Source: Deltaproteobacteria bacterium
Lineage (GTDB): Bacteria > Desulfobacterota > DSM-4660 > Desulfatiglandales > HGW-15
Direction: 5' to 3'
DNA: 17,725 bases
NCBI GenBank assembly: GCA_016932235.1
Contig: JAFGDF010000286.1
Span: 1 to 17,725 of the forward strand
In this document: piece by piece, positions 13,050 to 17,725 of the stretch
Layout: the number at the start of each line of letters is the position of its first letter
Position numbering within the stretch: the first letter of the stretch is position 1
Made by a program: the position numbers and the translations under genes
Notes under the pieces: model-generated
The model's input: only the letters and a program-made list of their open reading frames with translations
Told to the model about the DNA's origin: nothing
Databases searched by the model: none

Positions 13050-15501
13050 CTCTGTCCCCTGTTGTTTTCAGCCTCTGAATCAAATCCCCTGCCTGAGGAA
13101 GCCCCAGCTCTTTTCCTATCAGGGCATGCTTCAGTGACGATTCATAATCACCCAGCATATAATAGGCCACGCCGATGTTTAGATGAGCCGCTCCAAATTC
13201 AGGATCAAGCTGGATGGACTTTTTGTAGTGTGATATAGCCTCTTCCCATTTTTTCTTCTTAGCAAGGATAAGACCGAGGTTGGTGTATGCTGCGGGCTCT
13301 TCCGGATTTATGCCTATCTCCTTCCTGTATTCATCGGCCGCTTTTTCAGGCATGTTCAATCTGTCATATACCAGGCCGAGGTTAAAATGGATACCGGGAG
13401 CATCCGGTTTAAGGCGAGCCGCATTCTCAAACTGTTCCTTTGCGTTTTCCATGCTGTTTTCTTTTAAGTATATGAGCCCCAGCCGATAACGGGCTTCTGC
13501 GTATTCAGGATTCGCTCTAATAGCCTTTTGATAGTGTAATGCCGCCTCCTTTGCCATTCCCTGCTTTTCTTTAATGATGCCCATGTTATAAAGCGCAAGA
13601 TTAAAATCCTGCTTAATTCGCAGAGCCCTGAGGGTGTAAATAGCGGCGTTTTTATAATCTCCTTTTTTCAGGTAAATATGACCCATGTTTAAGAGGCTGT
13701 TCAAGTGGTTCGGATGTACCCCAAGTGCGTTCTTATAGGCATCTATGGCATCCCCATCCAGTCCCAGGTGATCTGCCGCTTTTCCAAGCTCGAACCACAA
13801 CCGGTATCGCCATGGGATGTAACTAACGGCCTTTAATGACTCGGCCTTTGCAGTTTTCCAGTCCTTGATCCTGTTGAAATAACTGCTCCTCAGATAATGA
13901 TGATCCGCCAGGATAATCCTGGAATCGAAGAAAATCAGAAGTATAGTAAAGACCGCGGCCAAGAGAATCATGCCGTTTAACAGATTCTTCTTTACAGTTA
14001 TTAAAACACGCCCAGGCTCTTTAATGAATAAGGTGTCATCCGAATGCCTTTTTACCTGTATATCCAGGGATACAAGAAACCCGAATACAATCATGAGAAA
14101 AAGCGGCGGAACAGCCATCCTTAGGGGAAAAGTGAAAAAAGAGTTGATGGTAAAGGCAACAAGCGCGGTTATCCCGAAGACAACCCGGAGCCTTATACCA
14201 GTGTCATTCGTTGCACAAAAGGAGGTCAAAGATCTCCACAGGATAACCATAAACATGAGGGCGTAAAGTAGAAGTCCAAGCGCCGATGTCTCGGCAAGTA
14301 ATTGGATAGACTCATTATGGGCGAAAGCAGGCTGCTCCTTGTTTGAAAATATGGGATCAGCTATAGCAGAGTTCTGATACAGAGGATAATGGATATGCCA
14401 TCCCGAAAGCCCTACGCCCCAAATGGGAGTATCCCTGATCATCTCAAAAGAATTCAACCACATGGCCAGTCTGACCCGGGTCGTAGTAGCCCTTGCGCTG
14501 CCCCCTTCATACTTTGATATCGACGAAAGGGATTCCAGATATCCCATGGAGGCTTTCTTACCGGGAGGGGTTTTCTGGGGGATCATGGCCATGAGAATAA
14601 TGAAGACGACCGAACATATTAAGAGGATGCCCTTTTCTGCGGGCATGGAGGATCTTATATCCAGCCTGAAGCGTGTCGTGAGAAGAAAAAAGATAAGCAC
14701 AAGGAGTGAAACAGCCAGGGCTATCCAGCCCGCCCTTGTCCTTGAATAAAGGAGAAAGATCACTATAAGAGAATGAATGAGCGCATGGAATACATACCCG
14801 CCCCTCTTCTTTTGCAGGAGAAACATGAGCAGCGACAGGGGCCATACAATTATTATAAACTGGACTGCCACATTTTTATTGGAAAACGTGGTTCCCGGGA
14901 TACCGCCCTGTGGTATAAAATCCCACCCGACGGTATATTGTAAAATCCCTATGACGGATATAACAGCCGCCCCAAAAACGATAAAAAAGATCATCCTGTC
15001 CAGTTGCGCCGTTGAGCTGACTGAATTAATAAAAACCATGAAGCAGATCCCGCATATAAACCAGTGCAGCCATAACATAAGCCCCCCGAACCTGTCCGCT
15101 GACCATGATACCGTGATACCGGTCCAGAGGATCCATAATCCCATGAAAAGGATCATGGGGTGCCGGACAACTTCAATCTCACGGGAGAAACGTACCTTTA
15201 AAAGCCGGAAAAGAAGGAGCATGCATACGGCTAAGTGGATGAAGAATGATTTGGGCAGGTTGGAAAAGTCCTGTATTCTGGGATAAAATATCAGGGGAGA
15301 TATTAATAATAGGATTAAAAAAGTGTATGAAATGGCATTTTCAAAAGGGCCGGTCCTTTCTGAAACTCCTTCTTCCTTATATTCCAGGGCCATTTTTACC
15401 TCTGATACGCTTATTCCCAGTTTCACGGCTGTCTCCTTTAAAGAGAGCTTCCCCTGGTTATCCTTGATAAACCTGATCTTTCTTCTGGATAGTCGCGTCA
15501 T
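13042..15501 (-). CDS. O-antigen ligase-like membrane protein fused to C-terminal TPRs, with N-terminal HTH-like segment
   Basis: A 819-residue fusion. Residues 7-42 read as a helix-turn-helix-like segment (KLSLKETAVKLGISVSEVK). A multi-spanning O-antigen ligase/polymerase domain follows (about 55-480), with motifs FSNKNVA (206-212), SRTRAGW (253-259) and AHNESIQLLAETSALG (394-409). One further transmembrane helix at about 508-526 precedes seven or so TPRs (about 530-800; e.g. ALGVHPNHLNSLLNMGHIYL). Ligase-TPR fusions are known; the TPRs would bind glycan or protein partners in the periplasm. The start is set at the ATG 15501, with AAGGG 7 bases upstream; an in-frame TTG five codons earlier is less likely. 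It is the only EPS-type gene in the interior on the minus strand, convergent with the Wzy-like gene, and is bracketed by a direct repeat (13015-13049 and 16228-16263). Confidence 0.9.
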   Translation of the reverse strand: MTRLSRRKIRFIKDNQGKLSLKETAVKLGISVSEVKMALEYKEEGVSERTGPFENAISYTFLILLLISPLIFYPRIQDFSNLPKSFFIHLAVCMLLLFRLLKVRFSREIEVVRHPMILFMGLWILWTGITVSWSADRFGGLMLWLHWFICGICFMVFINSVSSTAQLDRMIFFIVFGAAVISVIGILQYTVGWDFIPQGGIPGTTFSNKNVAVQFIIIVWPLSLLMFLLQKKRGGYVFHALIHSLIVIFLLYSRTRAGWIALAVSLLVLIFFLLTTRFRLDIRSSMPAEKGILLICSVVFIILMAMIPQKTPPGKKASMGYLESLSSISKYEGGSARATTTRVRLAMWLNSFEMIRDTPIWGVGLSGWHIHYPLYQNSAIADPIFSNKEQPAFAHNESIQLLAETSALGLLLYALMFMVILWRSLTSFCATNDTGIRLRVVFGITALVAFTINSFFTFPLRMAVPPLFLMIVFGFLVSLDIQVKRHSDDTLFIKEPGRVLITVKKNLLNGMILLAAVFTILLIFFDSRIILADHHYLRSSYFNRIKDWKTAKAESLKAVSYIPWRYRLWFELGKAADHLGLDGDAIDAYKNALGVHPNHLNSLLNMGHIYLKKGDYKNAAIYTLRALRIKQDFNLALYNMGIIKEKQGMAKEAALHYQKAIRANPEYAEARYRLGLIYLKENSMENAKEQFENAARLKPDAPGIHFNLGLVYDRLNMPEKAADEYRKEIGINPEEPAAYTNLGLILAKKKKWEEAISHYKKSIQLDPEFGAAHLNIGVAYYMLGDYESSLKHALIGKELGLPQAGDLIQRLKTTGDREP

Positions 15502-15766
15502 CCTGGAACCCTTCAAGATTAAATCTTATCCGGAACGATCCTTGAGCGGAGATCTTTACATAACACCTGTTTTCTGCAATCTAAACGAAAATACCCCAAA
15601 GGGCAATTCTAATAGTTCAATGTTCTGCGTTCAATGTTCAGCCGATTCCATAATGAAATTATATGGCCGGGAGATGCAGGCTGTTATGCTCTGAAAGATC
15701 TCGGAACCAGATCAAAAAGCTCAATCCCGATATGCGACCGGCCATAAAGTCAGTAATTTTGTCATG

Positions 15767-15819
15767 CCGGCGAAGCCTTTCGACTTTACTCTAGGCCGTG
15801 AGATTGTCGAAGGCGCCGG
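15767..15819. repeat. Palindromic repeat (GCCTTTCGAC type)
   Basis: CCGGC (15767-15771) pairs with GCCGG (15815-15819), and GCCTTTCGAC (15775-15784) pairs with GTCGAAGGC (15806-15814) with one unpaired T. It is the first of a chain of palindromes. The gap 15502-15766 before it has no gene; it holds GTTCAATGTTC-type words (15617-15640) but no clear promoter for the minus-strand gene. Confidence 0.6.
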
Positions 15820-15831
15820 AATCCGACACCG

Positions 15832-15982
15832 CCGGGCGTAAAAAGGCCCGGATTGAACGATAAGAAAACTTCATCATTCACGAAGGGCCTACAGACCTTT
15901 ATTGAATGTGGATTCCCCGGTCGAGCCGGGGAATGGCAGGTGAAAAGAAAGATTTTGTCATTCTGCGGCATGACCACAGAAT
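15832..15982. repeat. Chain of three short stem-loops
   Basis: CCGGGC/GCCCGG (15832-15837 and 15846-15851), then ATTCCCCGG/CCGGGGAAT (15912-15920 and 15926-15934, perfect, loop of 5), then ATTCTGCGG/CCACAGAAT (15960-15968 and 15974-15982, one mismatch). No coding potential was seen across 15983-16120. Confidence 0.65.
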
Positions 15983-16120
15983 CCACACATGAAAAGTGAA
16001 GTTTCATAAGAGGCTTCCGAAACCGGGCAACCGCCCCGGAGGGGTGGGAACTGAGCGTCCTTTCGGAGCGAAGAAATCCCGAGGAATGAGGCGTCCAGAG
16101 AAGTACGTCGAAATGATTCA

Positions 16121-16168
16121 CCCTGTTCAATCGGCTTTGCCGTCTCGCGCAGCGAGAATTGAACAGGG
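16121..16168. repeat. Perfect three-way-junction palindrome
   Basis: CCCTGTTCAAT (16121-16131) pairs perfectly with ATTGAACAGGG (16158-16168). All bases between form two adjacent hairpins: CGGC-TTT-GCCG (16132-16142) and TCTCGC-GCA-GCGAGA (16143-16157). No base at the junction is left unpaired. No T run follows, so it is not a plain terminator. Confidence 0.85.
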
Positions 16169-16227
16169 CAAGGGATGAACGTAACGCAGCAGATGGGTGT
16201 TGTCAGACAGCCTCCTGTGAGTGATTT

Positions 16228-16263
16228 AAACTGAATAAGTTAATGATTGTCCCGCTTATGACT
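16228..16263 (+). repeat. Direct repeat, right copy
   Basis: AAACTGAATAAGTTAATGAT followed by TGTCCCGCTTATGACT matches 13015-13049 with few differences. It ends 10 bases before the toxin-antitoxin promoter. Confidence 0.65.
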
Positions 16264-16272
16264 TTTATCTTA

Positions 16273-16319
16273 TTGACAAGCCTACTAGCAATATGATTTA
16301 ATGAGATAAATAATATGAT
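16273..16319 (+). promoter_or_regulatory. Sigma-70 promoter and possible autoregulatory operator of the TA operon
   Basis: A perfect TTGACA (16273-16278), an 18-base spacer and TTTAAT (16297-16302, 5 of 6). An 8-base direct repeat AATATGAT (16290-16297 and 16312-16319) spaced 22 bases apart overlaps the -10 region. Such spaced half-sites suit binding by the ribbon-helix-helix antitoxin encoded next. The predicted transcription start near 16309 favours the ATG at 16339 over one at 16315. Confidence 0.55.
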
Positions 16320-16338
16320 AGAAAAGGGGATTGATAGA

Positions 16339-16593
16339 ATGGGATACGCAAAATTGAGCGTCACTATCCCGGATAAGACCTATAAAGAAATAAAAGAACT
16401 GGCTTCAAAGAAAAATATTAAGCTCAGCCATCTAGTATCTGACGCCCTCTATGAAAAGGCGGTAAGAATGAAGGAGGAGGCATTAATCCAGCAGATAAAT
16501 GAGGTCTTCAATGATCCGGATGTGGCAAATGAACAGGGCGTAATGGCAAAGATGATTGCCGATAACACTGAAGTTGAAGAGTTGCCATGGTAA
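16339..16593 (+). CDS. Antitoxin of MazEF-like pair (ribbon-helix-helix)
   Basis: An 84-residue protein. Residues about 3-45 (YAKLSVTIPDKTYKEIKELA, then KLSHLVSDALYEKAV) form a beta-strand plus two helices of the ribbon-helix-helix DNA-binding type seen in Bacillus-type MazE antitoxins. The acidic C-terminus ending EVEELPW is the expected toxin-binding tail. The start at 16339 is chosen because AAGGGGA lies 8 bases upstream and the predicted transcription start would leave almost no leader for the earlier in-frame ATG at 16315. Its stop overlaps the toxin start by 7 bases (ATGGTAA), implying translational coupling. It would neutralise the toxin and repress its own promoter. The role is inferred from the partner and layout more than from sequence similarity. 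Confidence 0.85.
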   Translation: MGYAKLSVTIPDKTYKEIKELASKKNIKLSHLVSDALYEKAVRMKEEALIQQINEVFNDPDVANEQGVMAKMIADNTEVEELPW

Positions 16594-16958
16594 GACCGGT
16601 GCAGGGTGATGTCTTCTGGGTTAGGTTTGGCGCATCCGGGGACTCCGGGCCAAGCGGAAAAAGGCCGGCTGTAATAATACAGAATAATCTTCTAAACAGG
16701 AGTAATATCAGGACAACTGTTGTGACGCTTCTTACGTCAAACGAAAAACTTTCTATGGTCCCCGGTAATGTGTTCCTGAAAAAGGGCACAGCGAACCTGC
16801 CTAAGGCAAGTGTGGCGGTTGTAAGCCAGCTTGCAACAGTGGATAAAGAGAGGCTTCTCGAAAAAATCGGAACTCTGGAAAAAGACATCCTTGAAAAGGT
16901 ATTGAAAGGCTGTCAGATGGCTATTGCCCTTTCCACCTCCAACACCTATACGCTATGA
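16587..16958 (+). CDS. MazF/PemK-family endoribonuclease toxin
   Basis: A 123-residue protein of normal MazF length. Family features are GDVFWVRFG at the N-terminus, SGKRPAVIIQNN (residues about 22-33, with the catalytic Arg in KRP), VVTLLTSN (about 44-51, with the catalytic Thr/Ser) and VVSQLATVDKERLLEKIGTL near the C-terminus. MazF toxins cleave mRNA at short sequence motifs; the motif for this one cannot be read from sequence. It overlaps the antitoxin by 7 bases. The TGA stop falls in the CTATGAGATATCAGCTAT repeat that begins there, so the last residues (SNTYTL) may derive from repeat DNA. It is probably a small addiction module carried in the repeat-rich EPS region. Confidence 0.93.
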   Translation: MVRPVQGDVFWVRFGASGDSGPSGKRPAVIIQNNLLNRSNIRTTVVTLLTSNEKLSMVPGNVFLKKGTANLPKASVAVVSQLATVDKERLLEKIGTLEKDILEKVLKGCQMAIALSTSNTYTL

Positions 16959-17032
16959 GATATCAGCTATTTCCTATGAGCCATGAGCTAATCTCTATGA
17001 GCTATCAGCCCCCAGCTAATAAGAATAGATGC

Positions 17033-17139
17033 CGGGAGGGATTCATCTTTCTCCTCCCTTTTGTAAAGGGAGGACGGGAGGGATTCATCTTTCTCCTCCC
17101 TTTTGTAAAGGGAGGACGGGAGGGATTTAATGGAGGGCC
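17033..17139 (+). repeat. 42-bp hairpin repeat, two full units plus closing partial unit
   Basis: CGGGAGGG landmarks at 17033, 17075 and 17117 give a strict 42-base period. The two full units are identical apart from the base just before them, each with CCTCCCTTT-TGT-AAAGGGAGG. The closing unit ends TTTAATGGAGGGCCA. It follows a GAGCTAT-word tract (16955-17020) that begins inside the toxin gene's stop. Confidence 0.85.
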
Positions 17140-17210
17140 ATTAAGCGACAAAAAATAAAAGTTCAAAGTTCTACGTTCAACGTTGAACCTTGAACACAGG
17201 AGAACGCTCC

Positions 17211-17264
17211 CAACGAAACAGACGAAACCCACGAGACCGACGAAACAGACCAGACACACGAAAC
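17211..17264 (+). repeat. 9-bp tandem array, six units
   Basis: Six 9-base units of the AGACGAAAC family, related to those at 7668-7748. It is preceded by GTTCAACGTTGAACC-type words (17160-17195). The rest of the 16959-17334 gap holds nothing recognisable. Confidence 0.75.
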
Positions 17265-17334
17265 AGTAAGTCACGCTAGTCAACAACGTCCCCTAATCTA
17301 ATTAATATTCTAAGGTGCATCTCCTATTTCTTAA

Positions 17335-17725
17335 TCATCTGCCTTCCAGCCCTATCACTGCCCTCACTGTCATCATCATTATCTTGAGATCAAGCCAGAG
17401 TGACCAGTTGTCTATATACTCAAGGTCCATCTTCATCCATTGGTCAAAGGTGAGGTCGTTTCGGTTGTAAGAGACCTGCCACAGGCAACTTATCCCCGGT
17501 TTCATTGAAAGCCGCCTCATCTGCCACCTGTCATACTTATCCACCTCATCCGGGATGGGCGGGCGCGGCCCCACCAGGCTCATCTCGCCCTTCAGGATGT
17601 TAATGAGCTGGGGAATCTCATCAATGCCTGTCTTCCTGAGAAAGGTCCCTATGTATGGTATTATACGCGGATCATTTTTGATCTTGAAAACCGGACCGTC
17701 GCTCTCATTCAGGTCCTTAAGTTCA
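17335..17725 (-). CDS. Initiating sugar-phosphate transferase (WcaJ/CpsE family), C-terminal part, runs off the right edge
   Basis: The frame is open from the right edge to a TGA at 17335, giving about 130 residues of the catalytic domain of a polyprenyl-phosphate glycosylphosphotransferase. Motifs in order are LRKTGIDEIPQLINILKGEM, SLVGPRPP, MRRLSMKPGISCLWQV, NDLTFDQWMKMDLEYIDNWS and WLDLKIMMMTV. This enzyme starts EPS repeat-unit synthesis by placing a hexose- or acetamido-sugar-1-phosphate on undecaprenyl phosphate at the inner membrane. The N-terminal membrane region and start lie outside the window. An internal ATG at 17583 is not the start, because family sequence continues upstream of it. 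It is convergent with the toxin gene. Confidence 0.95.
   Translation of the reverse strand, partial: ELKDLNESDGPVFKIKNDPRIIPYIGTFLRKTGIDEIPQLINILKGEMSLVGPRPPIPDEVDKYDRWQMRRLSMKPGISCLWQVSYNRNDLTFDQWMKMDLEYIDNWSLWLDLKIMMMTVRAVIGLEGR

Noticed and set aside
13970..15286. Plus-strand open frames opposite the ligase-TPR gene
   Set aside because: They are antisense to a clear membrane protein with conserved motifs and have no features of their own.
16315..16338. Antitoxin start at 16315
   Set aside because: It lies only about 6 bases after the predicted transcription start and has no ribosome-binding site, whereas 16339 has AAGGGGA at good distance.
17033..17139. CRISPR-like look of the 42-bp repeats
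   Set aside because: The units are contiguous with no unique spacers, only two or three in number, and no cas genes are present.

Overview
The window holds part of an exopolysaccharide (EPS) or O-polysaccharide gene cluster from a Gram-negative bacterium. An uncultured Desulfobacterota (former Deltaproteobacteria) or a similar lineage is my best guess. The evidence is a FecR/beta-barrel/OPX/PCP/BY-kinase gene order, a stand-alone B12-binding methylmalonyl-CoA mutase subunit, and intergenic DNA crowded with short repeats. Taxonomy is inference only.

Layout. At 1-213 lies non-coding DNA with a weak riboswitch-like signal on the minus strand. At 214-639 (-) is the cobalamin-binding subunit of an acyl-CoA mutase. 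At 835-1560 (-) is a CpsB/YwqE-type PHP-family protein-tyrosine phosphatase. It diverges from a plus-strand series: FecR-domain periplasmic protein (1816-2775), outer-membrane beta-barrel (2813-4039) and a strong intrinsic terminator (4063-4105). Next come a short OPX export protein (4312-5220), a Wzz/GumC-like co-polymerase (5902-7395), a BY-kinase with an embedded extra domain (7763-9004), a membrane-anchored TPR protein (9761-11293) and a Wzy/O-antigen-ligase-like membrane protein (11445-12686). Convergent to these is a large O-antigen-ligase/TPR fusion (13042-15501, -). A MazEF-like toxin-antitoxin pair follows (16339-16958, +). The right edge holds the C-terminal part of a WcaJ/CpsE-type initiating sugar-phosphate transferase (17335 to beyond the edge, -).

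How the genes could work together. The transferase would prime undecaprenyl phosphate, and Wzy-like proteins would polymerise or ligate. The Wzz/GumC co-polymerase would be switched by the BY-kinase and the CpsB phosphatase, and export would use the short OPX protein together with the 408-residue beta-barrel. The standout protein is the BY-kinase: about 165 residues resembling a PATAN/DUF4388 domain, with two MshEN-like 24-residue motifs, sit between its Walker A' and Walker B motifs. This suggests a signal-gated kinase.

The intergenic regions are a second story. They contain an inverted pair of about 160-bp MITE-like elements flanking the wzz-kinase pair, 42-bp tandem hairpin repeats at five loci, 9-bp arrays, long stem-loops whose stems differ while the loop is conserved, and a perfect three-way-junction palindrome. 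Several repeats run into genes and supply their start or stop codons.
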